A DNA stretch of 64,000 bases from Flavobacterium gillisiae (GCF_900107635.1 NZ_FNRD01000007.1:62001-126000); one strand, 5' to 3'. Positions 25,813 through 34,519 are shown, counted from the first letter of the stretch. Notes: a model not told the origin generated them from the sequence alone. A program made the numbers and translations.

Positions 25813-26577
25813 TTATTCAATTGTCTTTACTACGTTATCCAAATTGTCAACTACTAATTTGAATATAATTTTGTTATTTGGAAAAAGTGTTTGTAATCCT
25901 GTCCTAAGGTCTAAAAATGGTTGTAAAGCCTGACTGTCAAATGCTAATCCGTCAACAACTGAAATTGATAATTCATAGTTCTTATTAACCTTTTTTGCAT
26001 AAACAAATTTCGTTACTGCTTCATCAAAGAAAGTTGTCTTTATAAATCCGTCAGCAATTTTGTTTACTTCGCGTTCTGATATATTGTTTTTGTCAAAAGC
26101 TATTTCGTGTTTCATAATTCCATAAGTCTTGGTGTCTGCTCCAATGTTTGAAGTTTCGTTAGACAACAATGCAAAACCTAAAATCGGGATAATTGTGATT
26201 GCAAGTCCAATTAGGCTAACTGCTATTGTTCGCCACCAACTAAATAATTTTCCGCCCGAATCTAAGTGAGCAGAAATATTTTGTCCTTGAAAGTGTTGAA
26301 CAAGATAGTATGCAATTGCAGTATAAATTAGAGGAATAATTTGATTTGGAATTTTTACGTTGTCTGGAATTAAAAATACACCACCAAATACTACGACTGT
26401 CACTATGATTGCATAAATCCAAGTTTTTTTAGCTTTGTTAAACTCGTTAAATGCTTTGAAATTTTCCGCTATTAAATAGCCAGCTGCTAAGGGTCCACCG
26501 AGAAATGTCCCGACCCAAATTGCTCTGTCTTTGTAAATTTTTCCAGTTGGTGTCTGAATGTCGATTGTTTGTTCCAT
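25813..26577 (-). CDS. Hypothetical multispanning membrane protein, cassette-like
   Basis: The 254-residue protein starts with a conserved-looking block (RAIWVGTFLGGPLAAGYLIA) and has about four transmembrane helices in the first 150 residues, then a soluble C-terminal domain of about 100 residues. I do not recognise a characterised family. It is a single leftward gene that ends 15 bp from the palindromic site at 25677, and its 5' end lies beside the site at 26600. It thus fits the one-gene-per-cassette layout. Confidence 0.65.
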   Translation of the reverse strand: MEQTIDIQTPTGKIYKDRAIWVGTFLGGPLAAGYLIAENFKAFNEFNKAKKTWIYAIIVTVVVFGGVFLIPDNVKIPNQIIPLIYTAIAYYLVQHFQGQNISAHLDSGGKLFSWWRTIAVSLIGLAITIIPILGFALLSNETSNIGADTKTYGIMKHEIAFDKNNISEREVNKIADGFIKTTFFDEAVTKFVYAKKVNKNYELSISVVDGLAFDSQALQPFLDLRTGLQTLFPNNKIIFKLVVDNLDNVVKTIE

Positions 26578-26599
26578 TGTCGGTTTTTAGGGTTGCTTG

Positions 26600-26731
26600 T
26601 AACGGTTGTGGCTTTGACTTGTTGCCGAAAAAATCAAGACCAAATTTTTAAATTAATCACAAATTATGGAAGTACAAAACAATAATTCAGATAAAGACCA
26701 ATGTGGCAATAAGTCAAAACCGCTGTTAGCA
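26600..26731. repeat. 132 bp imperfect palindrome overlapping a gene start (copy F)
   Basis: Left end TAACGGTTGTGGCTTTGACT then TGTTGCC; right end GGCAATAAGTCAAAACCGCT then GTTAG. Arms of about 25 bp pair with a few mismatches. It has the same TAACG...GTTAG(C) ends as the sites at 18181 and 25677. It overlaps the first 22 codons of the annotated YopX gene, so one of the two calls must be trimmed. Confidence 0.6.
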
Positions 26732-27121
26732 AATCGGCTTTTGAAATTTAGATTTTGGATTGAACATTCAAAATTTATGACACCTACAGTTGACATGAAA
26801 AATATTTTTGAATATCAAGACCAATTATTAAATAATACTATGATATTGTTTACTGGTTTTTACGATAAAAACGGAAAAGAGATATATTGTGGAGATATTT
26901 TAAAAAGCGAGGGTTTTATGATAGAATTATCTAGTGGAGATAAAAAATCAAAATATAAAGATTTTTACGAAGTTGTAGATAATGGCAATTTTTTTACAAC
27001 ACGAAAAATAAAAAATAATTACACGAGTTTACTTCCAAGTTGTCAAGAAATATTTTCAGAGTTTTACGAAATTGTTGGAAACATTTTTGAAAATCCTGAA
27101 CTATTGGCAGACTCAAACTAA
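26666..27121 (+). CDS. YopX family protein
   Basis: The 151-residue frame carries a YopX domain: FRFWIEHSKFM near the start, the diagnostic TGFYDKNGKEIYCGDILKSEGF in the middle (about 70-90), and a C-terminal YEIVGNIFENPELL. YopX proteins are small phage- and plasmid-borne proteins of unknown function. The N-terminal 22 codons overlap the palindromic site. The true start may be TTG 26741 (LKFRFWIEH), which matches where the domain begins, rather than ATG 26666. It runs opposite to the other cassette-like genes. Confidence 0.75.
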   Translation: MEVQNNNSDKDQCGNKSKPLLANRLLKFRFWIEHSKFMTPTVDMKNIFEYQDQLLNNTMILFTGFYDKNGKEIYCGDILKSEGFMIELSSGDKKSKYKDFYEVVDNGNFFTTRKIKNNYTSLLPSCQEIFSEFYEIVGNIFENPELLADSN

Positions 27122-27127
27122 GTTGTT

Positions 27128-27215
27128 TGCTAACTTGTATATACCCGAAACAAACCTTCGCAAAGCCACCCAAAATTGGGTGTATATACGAAGGTTTGTT
27201 TCGCTTTTGTTTTCT
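27128..27215. repeat. Palindromic element next to the recombinase gene (possible attI-like site or terminator)
   Basis: The arms CGAAACAAACCTTCG (27146-27160) and CGAAGGTTTGTTTCG (27189-27203) are a perfect 15 bp inverted repeat. The loop holds a second inverted repeat, ACCCAAAATTGGGT (27168-27181), and a competing pair TATATACCC/GGGTGTATATA. It begins GCTAAC at 27128, like the cassette sites. It sits between the YopX stop and the recombinase stop, so it could act as a bidirectional terminator or as the recombinase's own site. Confidence 0.6.
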
Positions 27216-27238
27216 ATTTCAAATATATCAAATTAAAC

Positions 27239-28282
27239 TTATAAATCATCAAATGGACTCTTGATTTGTTGGATATTTTTCGTACTAACATGAGTATATA
27301 TTTCGGTGGTTTTACTGCTGTTATGTCCCAGTAACTCTTGAATGTATCGCAAATCTGTACCGCTTTCTAATAGATGCGTAGCATAGCTATGACGCAACCA
27401 ATGTAAGGTGGCAGGTTTTTTAATACCGGTTTTTGTTAATGCTTGTTTTAGAATGAGTTGTAAACTTCTTGCATCATAGGCTTTCCCCTCTACCTGTCCT
27501 TCAAATAGATAAGTTTTAGGTTTATAAGCTGTATAATAATCACGAAGCATTGCTAATATCTTTGGACTCAAGGGAACAATTCTGTCTTTCTTGCCTTTGG
27601 AGTTTTTGAGTAATATGATATTTCGTTTCGAATCTATATCTAGCGGTTTTAGCGCTAATAATTCCCCACATCGCATGCCACAACTGTAAATTAAGCTTAA
27701 CATCATTTTGTGTTTTATATTAGAATGTACATTTAGTATTAGTTTTACTTCTTCCTTGCTTAGGACATTTGGTAATACTTTCGCTCGTTTTGGACGGTGA
27801 ATTTTTTCTAATTCTATTTTGGTTTCTCGAACGGTTTTAAAATATAATTTGATAGCGTTAGTTATTTGATTTTGGTAGGAAGCGGATAAATTGTTCTTTA
27901 AAATATATTCGTTATTGTATATTATTACATCCTCGTTGGTTATATCGACAATGTTTTTTTGACGATAAAAGATGAAAAACGATTTTAATGCTTCAGAATA
28001 CGTTTTTATAGTGCTGGGGCTGTATCGCTTTGAAGATAACCATTGAATAAATTTAGTTATTTGTAGTATTCCTTCGGGAGACGGTATGGTATTTTTATAT
28101 TGTATAATCTGAAAATGGTCTCTATTTTCGATAGTATCAGGTAGATGCCACACTTTTTTTTGCTGGCTCCACCGGGCATCTTCAAATTGTTTGATCCTAG
28201 TGATTAAGGCTACGTTTTTTTCAAATTGTACCGCGATTCTATTTTCGTCTCGATGTTTTATCAATTTTGCAGTCCAGCTCAT
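27239..28282 (-). CDS. Tyrosine recombinase, XerD/IntI-like
   Basis: The 347-residue protein has an unusual N-terminal ARM-type segment (about 1-65, with WSQQKKVWHLPD), a SAM-like core-binding domain (about 75-160) and the catalytic domain. Catalytic residues are visible: R204 (YSCGMRCGE), K229, H294-x-x-R297 (HWLRHSYATHLLE), H320 (LLGHNSS) and Y329 (EIYTHV). The C terminus TEIYTHVSTKNIQQIKSPFD resembles the integron-integrase ending (YTHV...RSPLD), but the IntI-specific insertion of about 20-30 residues before the HxxR box is absent. It lies at the right end of the cassette-like region with its 3' end facing it. Confidence 0.9.
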   Translation of the reverse strand: MSWTAKLIKHRDENRIAVQFEKNVALITRIKQFEDARWSQQKKVWHLPDTIENRDHFQIIQYKNTIPSPEGILQITKFIQWLSSKRYSPSTIKTYSEALKSFFIFYRQKNIVDITNEDVIIYNNEYILKNNLSASYQNQITNAIKLYFKTVRETKIELEKIHRPKRAKVLPNVLSKEEVKLILNVHSNIKHKMMLSLIYSCGMRCGELLALKPLDIDSKRNIILLKNSKGKKDRIVPLSPKILAMLRDYYTAYKPKTYLFEGQVEGKAYDARSLQLILKQALTKTGIKKPATLHWLRHSYATHLLESGTDLRYIQELLGHNSSKTTEIYTHVSTKNIQQIKSPFDDL

Positions 28283-28370
28283 AATGTATTGATTTACTGA
28301 TTTAAAGATAGTAATATTTTGTTTTGAACGTCTTTTTTAATCAGAAAATACTATTATTTGCAGCTTGTTT

Positions 28371-28492
28371 TTCGCGTAAGGGATAGCAGTGGAAATCCTT
28401 TTTACTTTATACAGCGATAGCGGAATAAAGTAAAAAGATTGTAACGAATAGCCCGACCGCGCTGCAATGGAATGGAAGCGGGGATACGCCCT
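28371..28492. repeat. Dispersed structured repeat, copy 1 (about 122 bp)
   Basis: Shares TTCGCGTAAGGGATAG, GTGGAAATCC, AGATTGTAAC and AATAGCCCGACC with the element at 41516-41649. GCGTA at the left pairs with TACGC at the right. The first inner hairpin is TTTTTACTTTAT / ATAAAGTAAAAA; the second begins CGACCGCGCTGC. The same closing stem and hairpin layout in both copies suggests a structured RNA or a REP-like mobile repeat. It lies 90 bp upstream of the recombinase gene. Confidence 0.65.
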
Positions 28493-28508
28493 GATAATCA
28501 AGCCATAA

Positions 28509-28545
28509 AAAAATCCGATCAGTGTTGACCAATCGGATTTTTTGT
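28509..28545 (-). terminator. Bidirectional hairpin terminator
   Basis: The stem AAATCCGAT / ATCGGATTT is closed by a 12-base loop and flanked by A and T runs on both sides. On the minus strand it follows the acyl-CoA ligase gene (stop at 28702) by about 160 bp. It can end that transcript. Confidence 0.6.
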
Positions 28546-28701
28546 ACTGTAGCATTGATTCTTTTTTTATACGTCGTAATGGCTAGCAATGACAATCTAC
28601 AAATGTATCGCTTTGCGATTAGCGTCAGCAACTGTTTTAAGACTTTAGTTGCTCATAGTAGGCTGGGAGTGAATCGTTTATTAGTATAGGCAGTTGTGTG
28701 T

Positions 28702-30330
28702 TTACATAAGTTTTCCTTCGGCAAATAGTCTTCTAATCTCTTTTTTGTCAAATTTACCAACGCTTGTTTTAGGCACTTCAGTTATATAAACATAGTCTTT
28801 AGGAATCTGATATTTTACAAAGTCCCTCGATAAGAATTCAATTAATTCTTCATCTGAAATTGTATCTTCAGTATTCACTAGGACTATCGAAGCCAAAGGT
28901 TTCTCTACCCATTTTTCGTCAGCTATTGCAATTACAGCAGCTTCTCTAATTTTAGGGTGCGCCATTAATGCTGATTCTAAGGCAACGCTTGAAATCCATT
29001 CGCCACCACTTTTTATAAGGTCTTTTGTGCGGTCTTTAATTTCCATATAACCATCGGTATCGATGGTGCTAACATCACCGGTTTTAAACCAACCATCGTC
29101 AGTAAAATTTTCTTGATTATTCGTTTTAAAATAGGAATTGATAACCCAAGCACCTTTTATTTGTAATTCGCCCATGGTCTTGCCATCTGCGGGTGCCAGA
29201 GTGCCCTCATCGGTCATAATTCGTATTTCTACACCTGGAAAAGCAGTTCCTTGTTTGGCACGAATGTTTAGTTTTTCGTTTTCTGATAAATTGGCATGCA
29301 TTGGTTGTAGTCTGGAAACGGTACCCAAAGGTGATGTTTCTGTCATTCCCCAAGCTTGAACTCCTTTTATCCCAAAATCTTTTTCGAAACCTTCAATAAG
29401 GCTTTTAGGTAGGGCAGAACCGCCTACAATGTATTCTTGAAGTGCTAGTTTTTCTTTGGGTGGGTTTTCCTTCATGGCGTGATAAACTCCTAGCCAAATC
29501 GTGGGAACCCCATTTGCTTTAGTTATTTTCTCTTCTTGTAGCATTTTAATAATAGCTTCTGGCTGCAAGTTAGAAGACGGCAGCACCATGTTTGACCCTG
29601 ACAAGAGACATAAATACGGAAATCCCCATGCCATTACATGAAATTGAGGTACAATCAATAAAAGGGTATCTAGATTGCTGTAATTCCCTGCATTTGGCGA
29701 TATAATGTTAGAAGCATGCAAATAGGTTGATCTGTGAGAATATAGAACCCCTTTTGGCAAACCGGTTGTTCCGCTGGTGTAACACATTCCGCAAGCATCA
29801 TTTTCGTTTAACGTGGGCCATTCATAGTCTTCATTTTGGTCTGCCAGTAAATCTTCATAGTGTATTGTGTTTAGCAACGAGGTTTTAAAATCCTTAGGCG
29901 CGTTTAGTAAGACATAACATTCTACAGTTTCAAGTAGGGGAGCGATTTTTTCTAGAAGTGGCACTAAGGTAGCGTCTACAAAAATCACTCTGTCTTCAGA
30001 ATTGTTGATTATATATTCCGTTTGATGGCTTGTTAGTCTAATATTTATAGGATGACAAATGGCTCCAATACCTGAAATACCATAATACAACTCTACATGT
30101 GGTGCATGATTCCATGCAAAAGTACCCACCATGTCTCCGTTATTAATTCCTAATTTTTTAGTTAATGCATTTGCTAACTTTTTACATCGTTTATACATAT
30201 CACCAAAGCGATATTCTTCTCGCGTTCCATCTGGTAAATAGGTTATTATTTTTTTATTATGATAGACGCTGTTTCCATATTCAAGAATAGTAGTTGTTGT
30301 GAGTGGATAATCCATTATTAAGCCTTTCAT
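28702..30330 (-). CDS. Long-chain fatty-acid--CoA ligase / AMP-binding enzyme
   Basis: The 542-residue enzyme has the AMP-binding motif MCYTSGTTGLPKGVLYSHRS, the adenylate motif GWFKTGDVSTID and hinge region MEIKDRTKDLIKSGGEWISS, and the C-terminal catalytic Lys in SVGKFDKKEIRR. It activates a fatty acid (medium or long chain) to the acyl-adenylate and then to acyl-CoA. The overall type is like AlkK/FadD. It is single, with no beta-oxidation genes beside it. Confidence 0.92.
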   Translation of the reverse strand: MKGLIMDYPLTTTTILEYGNSVYHNKKIITYLPDGTREEYRFGDMYKRCKKLANALTKKLGINNGDMVGTFAWNHAPHVELYYGISGIGAICHPINIRLTSHQTEYIINNSEDRVIFVDATLVPLLEKIAPLLETVECYVLLNAPKDFKTSLLNTIHYEDLLADQNEDYEWPTLNENDACGMCYTSGTTGLPKGVLYSHRSTYLHASNIISPNAGNYSNLDTLLLIVPQFHVMAWGFPYLCLLSGSNMVLPSSNLQPEAIIKMLQEEKITKANGVPTIWLGVYHAMKENPPKEKLALQEYIVGGSALPKSLIEGFEKDFGIKGVQAWGMTETSPLGTVSRLQPMHANLSENEKLNIRAKQGTAFPGVEIRIMTDEGTLAPADGKTMGELQIKGAWVINSYFKTNNQENFTDDGWFKTGDVSTIDTDGYMEIKDRTKDLIKSGGEWISSVALESALMAHPKIREAAVIAIADEKWVEKPLASIVLVNTEDTISDEELIEFLSRDFVKYQIPKDYVYITEVPKTSVGKFDKKEIRRLFAEGKLM

Positions 30331-30764
30331 ACTAAAAATTTTAAATTGTTATTTAATTCTATTATGCTACTTGTTGCGGAATATTCGATGCGGTTTTTTT
30401 TTAGTAGGTCGTGAAATACCACACTTTTATTTTACATGAATACCAATGGTGCACCAACCTTAAAGCCACTTTTTCAAGCCTTAGCTAATATAGCCTTATT
30501 TTATTGCAAATCATGATAAATGAAACATTTCGTCCGTTGTCTTTTTTGAATAACGGTCTCGAATAAGAGTAGTTAGTAGAGGCAGGACTTAGCTTTAAAA
30601 GTAGAGGTAAAATTGAAAATTTAGGAGGGTTTTAAAAAGGAAGTTAGCGCTTTAATTATTTGTGAACATGATAGCATTGGTAGTGTAAATAAAAAGTAAT
30701 CCAATGGAATAGCGGTCCTAATTATTCAACTTTTCTAAGTATCGATGTTTGCTAAGAGCAAGTC
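30331..30764. other. Intergenic region, no gene seen
   Basis: This 434 bp gap lies between the acyl-CoA ligase and the kinase-like gene. No frame, RNA gene or clear hairpin was recognised. Confidence 0.5.
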
Positions 30765-31757
30765 TTATTCTATTTCAATTTCATTATAAACAATCCATCG
30801 CTTTAAATTGGCTACAAACCTTTTTAAGTGGTCTTCATTCAAGAAAATATTGGTCCAATAATCATATCTGTCGCATTGCATACTGATATAATAGGTCATA
30901 ATTGCTAAACAGGCGAGCGGTAGAAGTCGTTTTTCCTCTTTAGTAATTTCAGTTATCGTTTCGTAACCTTCAAGAAAACTTGCTGCTTTCACTTTGTAGT
31001 CCTTCTCGTTTAGATTTGTATAGAATAGCTGAAATAGAAAATAGGAAATATCTAAACACAACCAGCCGTTACCACAGAAATCAAAATCAAAAAGGGTTAC
31101 TTTATTGTCTTCATTAAAGTGCATATTGTCAAACCATACGTCGAGATGAACGGCTCCAAAACGTATTTGTTCGTTAGCTACAGTACTAAATTCCTTTTGT
31201 AGAAAACGAGCCATTTTTTCTAAAAATAGCGTCTCTTCCGTTTCTTTTGTAAAGAATTCGCGTGTTCGTTTAACAGAATCGATTAGCAAAACTTCGTTGT
31301 TGTATGTGATTCTGTCTAATGCAAAATCTTCTGTCTCTTTGTGAACTTTGGCCAAAGCTAGCCCGATACAAAAACTGGTTTCAGCAGTAAATTTTGCGGA
31401 TTTTGTGCCTTCTGCAAACGAAAATAATACAGCATACCGTAATCCTTCGGGAGCGTTTAATTCTTGAATGTATTCGTTTAAATGATCAGCAATGGGGAAG
31501 GAAACAGGAGTTTTGTTTTTGTTCAAATGGATAAGCAGTCGTACTTCTTCGGCAACTTCTTTTTTTGTTCTCCAATTAAAAGTATAGACGCGAAGAACAT
31601 ATTTGGTATTATTATCAGTAACGATGTAAACGTGGTTCATACCGGCTCTGAAAAGTTTGCATTCTGTATTCTCACTTAAATTATATTTCTCTTGTAATAA
31701 TTCTCCAAGTTTAGTTGCAGAAAGGGTTGAATTTGTAACTGGAAATTCTTTTGTCAT
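30765..31757 (-). CDS. Aminoglycoside-phosphotransferase-like kinase
   Basis: The 330-residue protein has an APH/choline-kinase fold: VLRVYTFNWRTKKEV near the nucleotide-binding lobe, the catalytic loop HLDVWFDNMHF (His-x-Asp...Asn), and VTLFDFDFCGNG, which takes the DFG position. It probably phosphorylates a small hydroxylated or amino substrate; homoserine kinase type II and SrkA-like proteins share this fold. It is single and leftward. The gene at 31859 lies 101 bp upstream and faces the same way. Confidence 0.8.
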   Translation of the reverse strand: MTKEFPVTNSTLSATKLGELLQEKYNLSENTECKLFRAGMNHVYIVTDNNTKYVLRVYTFNWRTKKEVAEEVRLLIHLNKNKTPVSFPIADHLNEYIQELNAPEGLRYAVLFSFAEGTKSAKFTAETSFCIGLALAKVHKETEDFALDRITYNNEVLLIDSVKRTREFFTKETEETLFLEKMARFLQKEFSTVANEQIRFGAVHLDVWFDNMHFNEDNKVTLFDFDFCGNGWLCLDISYFLFQLFYTNLNEKDYKVKAASFLEGYETITEITKEEKRLLPLACLAIMTYYISMQCDRYDYWTNIFLNEDHLKRFVANLKRWIVYNEIEIE

Positions 31758-31858
31758 CTATTCTTTTATTTTTGGAATGGCTTAATCTTTTTTTTGCTTT
31801 GCGAAAAATGGGTAATCGAATATCGGTCACTATTTTTAAAGTAAATGCGGATGGACCA

Positions 31859-32899
31859 TTACTTATTGCCAGTGCTGGGCGTTTGTTTTTTTATTAATTC
31901 CATTATTTCAGTATGCACTTTAAATGTCTTTTTGAAATCATCTAAATTATTGCCTGTGTTTTCCAAAATGATTAAGTTCCTGTTTGTTTGTGGATAAAAA
32001 TAACAAGCAGAAACAAAACCAGGAGCATAACCGAAAGCACCAATTTGTAAATTTTGTTCACCGTCTTTAAATAGTAATCCATATCCATAGTCGATTGTTT
32101 CAAAAACAGGATGGATACGCGTAGCATATTTTGTTTTCATTAGTTCCAATGTCTCTTTTTTGACAAGTTTTCCAGAGTAGAGTAGGCGGTTCCATTTATT
32201 TAAATCGGCAACGTTAGAGATAAATGCACCTGCTGCGGCATAATTAGATAAACTGTTGGGCGTGAATTCTAAAACCCCATTTTCATTTTCCTCATATCCT
32301 TTTACCAGATGTTTATACCTTTTGTTTTTAGGGTGGAAGGTGCTTTTTAATTCATATTCGTTAAAGAGCTCTGTTGCTAGCTTTTCGAATGTTTTACCCG
32401 TTACTTTTTCAAGAATCTGCGCAAGTAGTTCATAGCCTAATTGCGAATAATGAAATTGAGAACCTTGCTTAAATTCTAAAGGCGCATCTAAAGCTACAAT
32501 TCCGTGAGTGTGCGTAAGCAGTTGATGAATAGTGACTTCTTTTGACCAAGTTTGTTTACTATCAATCAAATAGTCATTTATTTTATTTTCAAGTCTAATT
32601 TTGCCTTTTTCATATTCTCGCAGTACTAATACGGCTGTTATTTGTTTGCTTATTGAACCAATAACAAATTGATCGTTTATAGTAAGTGGCGTTTTCTTTT
32701 TTAAATCAGAATAACCAATGGCTTTAGAGTATAGTGTTGTCGAATCCTCCGTTAAAAAAACAACTCCATTAAAGCTATTATTAGCAATAATGGAATTGAT
32801 ATTTGCAGTTAAATCTGCGTAGTTTTCGGTTTTTTGCTGTCCAAATGTTTGACAAGAGGTTAATAAAGCAAATGCTAAAATTAGAATACTAAATTTCAT
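31859..32899 (-). CDS. Serine hydrolase, beta-lactamase/PBP4-like
   Basis: The 346-residue protein is a predicted lipoprotein (FALLTSCQTF). It has a class C beta-lactamase fold with SxxK as GSISKQITAV and YxN-like YSQLGYELLA. A KTG-type third motif (HTG in classic enzymes) was not seen clearly near IGAFGYAPG. Such proteins are DD-peptidases, esterases or beta-lactamases. The substrate is unknown; the SxxK and Tyr motifs argue for activity. Confidence 0.85.
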   Translation of the reverse strand: MKFSILILAFALLTSCQTFGQQKTENYADLTANINSIIANNSFNGVVFLTEDSTTLYSKAIGYSDLKKKTPLTINDQFVIGSISKQITAVLVLREYEKGKIRLENKINDYLIDSKQTWSKEVTIHQLLTHTHGIVALDAPLEFKQGSQFHYSQLGYELLAQILEKVTGKTFEKLATELFNEYELKSTFHPKNKRYKHLVKGYEENENGVLEFTPNSLSNYAAAGAFISNVADLNKWNRLLYSGKLVKKETLELMKTKYATRIHPVFETIDYGYGLLFKDGEQNLQIGAFGYAPGFVSACYFYPQTNRNLIILENTGNNLDDFKKTFKVHTEIMELIKKQTPSTGNK

Positions 32900-33054
32900 T
32901 AATTGTATCTGGTTTTGAATGAAGGCTCACAGTTTTGGACAGGACAGCCGCGTTTTTAAAAGCGCAACGTTCTACTATTTAAATTGAGGTCTTAAAAATA
33001 TTCTTTTTTATACAATTAAGCAATCTTTTTTACTAGCTGTTGTTTGAGCTATTT

Positions 33055-34053
33055 TTAAATATCCATCTTAACCACGGTTCTTCCTTTTAATTTTCCTTTA
33101 AGCATTAAATCAATTTTTTCATCTAATTGATCTAAAGTTATTTCAGTACAAGTTTCAGTTAATGTGGCTGTTTTCCAATCGTTGGATAATTTTTCCCATA
33201 CTTTCTCTCTATAATTCATTGGATAATTTTGAGAGTCTATGCCTATCAATGATATTCCTCTTAAAATGAAAGGAAACACGGTTAAATCAAGTTTTGGAGA
33301 GGCTACATTACCACAGCAAGTTACCACGCCCATAGGACTTATGGATTTTATAATATTTTCAAGAATAACTCCACCCACGGTATCAATAGCTCCGGCAAAA
33401 GCAGGTTTTAACAATGGTCTTTTCTCTGGTTCTTCAAAATCTGGTCGCAAAATAACTTCATCTGCTCCAATTTTTATTAAAAAGTCACGCTCTGTTTCTT
33501 TGCCTGTGATTGCCGCTATTTTATAGCCTATTTTTTTTAAAATAGCAATACTCAAAGATCCCACACCACCAGTAGCACCAGAAACAACTATTGGTCCATC
33601 GTCAGGTTTTACGGTTTCGCTCAGTCGTAATACAGAAATACCTGCTGTTAATCCCGCTGTTCCAATAATCATTGCTTCTTTCATGCTTAGGTTTTCAGGT
33701 AGCTTCACAGCCCAGTCTTCTGGGACTTGGATGTATTGCCCAAAACCTCCATCAGTATTCATTCCTAAATCATAGCTTGTCACAATAACTTTGTCTTGCA
33801 CTTTAAATTTATTTGATTCAGACGAAACGATTGTTCCAACGGCATCAATACCGGGTGTATGTGGATAATTTCTAGTTACTCCTTTATTTCCACTTGCAGA
33901 TAACGCATCTTTGTAGTTCAATGAGCTGTAATGTACTTTGATAAGTATTTGGCCTTGAGCTAAAGTATTAAATGGCATTTCCTTAATTGTAGAACTATAA
34001 TTGCCATCTTTTTCTTCTACTCGAAAAGCCTTAAATGTTGATTGATTATTCAT
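33055..34053 (-). CDS. YhdH/YhfP family quinone oxidoreductase
   Basis: The 332-residue protein is a medium-chain dehydrogenase/reductase: NADPH-binding loop VSGATGGVGSLSIAILKKIG, SYDLGMNTDGGFGQYIQVP, and the AcuI-like segment HTPGIDAVGTIVSS. YhdH enzymes include acrylyl-CoA reductase. No zinc ligands are seen. It is divergent from an HxlR-type regulator at 34193, the usual arrangement for redox-regulated quinone reductases. Confidence 0.9.
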   Translation of the reverse strand: MNNQSTFKAFRVEEKDGNYSSTIKEMPFNTLAQGQILIKVHYSSLNYKDALSASGNKGVTRNYPHTPGIDAVGTIVSSESNKFKVQDKVIVTSYDLGMNTDGGFGQYIQVPEDWAVKLPENLSMKEAMIIGTAGLTAGISVLRLSETVKPDDGPIVVSGATGGVGSLSIAILKKIGYKIAAITGKETERDFLIKIGADEVILRPDFEEPEKRPLLKPAFAGAIDTVGGVILENIIKSISPMGVVTCCGNVASPKLDLTVFPFILRGISLIGIDSQNYPMNYREKVWEKLSNDWKTATLTETCTEITLDQLDEKIDLMLKGKLKGRTVVKMDI

Positions 34054-34192
34054 TGTATATGTTTTATATGATTTGATTACTTTTGTAACAAATTTCGATT
34101 AAAATATATTGATATACAATAACTTACAAATAATTCACATACGAACATTTTGTGCTGTTTTGTATATTCAGTACGGATTTAAATAAAAAAAG
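34054..34192. promoter_or_regulatory. Divergent regulatory region of the YhdH and HxlR genes
   Basis: This 139 bp gap should hold both promoters and the HxlR operator. A short inverted repeat (TATTG-5-CAATA, 34107-34121) is the best candidate half-site pair. The operator is inferred from the divergent layout. Confidence 0.3.
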
Positions 34193-34519
34193 ATGAAAAA
34201 AAGTTACTGTCCGATTGATACTTTTATAAATGCCATTAAAGGAAAACGAAAAGGTACCATTATTTTACATCTTTTTCAAGGCAATAAAAGATATAGTGAA
34301 TTAGTAAGGCTAATGCCTGATATCAGCGAGCGCATGATTACTAAACAACTTAAAGAGTTAGAGAAAGATAGTTTGATTAACCGGGAAGTATTCCCTGAAG
34401 TTCCGCCTAGGGTAGAGTACAGCTTAACTGAATTAGGGAAATTAATACACCCTTTTTTAAAAGGAATGTACAAGGGAGGATTGCTTTTTGAAAATGTTAT
34501 TGATGGTTTAGAAAGCTGA
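34193..34519 (+). CDS. HxlR family transcriptional regulator
   Basis: The 108-residue protein is a winged helix-turn-helix of the HxlR/MarR-like type: KGTIILHLFQGNKRYSEL, then DISERMITKQLKELEKDSLI (recognition helix) and VEYSLTELGKLI. It has the conserved early cysteine in SYCPIDTF, which in HypR/YodB proteins senses quinones, aldehydes or disulfide stress. It is divergent from a YhdH-type quinone reductase, which makes that gene a likely target. Confidence 0.92.
   Translation: MKKSYCPIDTFINAIKGKRKGTIILHLFQGNKRYSELVRLMPDISERMITKQLKELEKDSLINREVFPEVPPRVEYSLTELGKLIHPFLKGMYKGGLLFENVIDGLES

Noticed and set aside
18181..27215. Standard class 1 integron
   Set aside because: No IntI insertion, no canonical attI, and site ends fit attC only partly; so it is described as integron-like only.
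28337..28631. Two short leftward frames in the dispersed repeat
   Set aside because: They cover the structured repeat and the terminator; the same repeat at 41516 has different frames.
28283..28701. CRISPR-like array near the recombinase
   Set aside because: The repeat here occurs once, with internal hairpins, and has no spaced direct repeats or cas genes.
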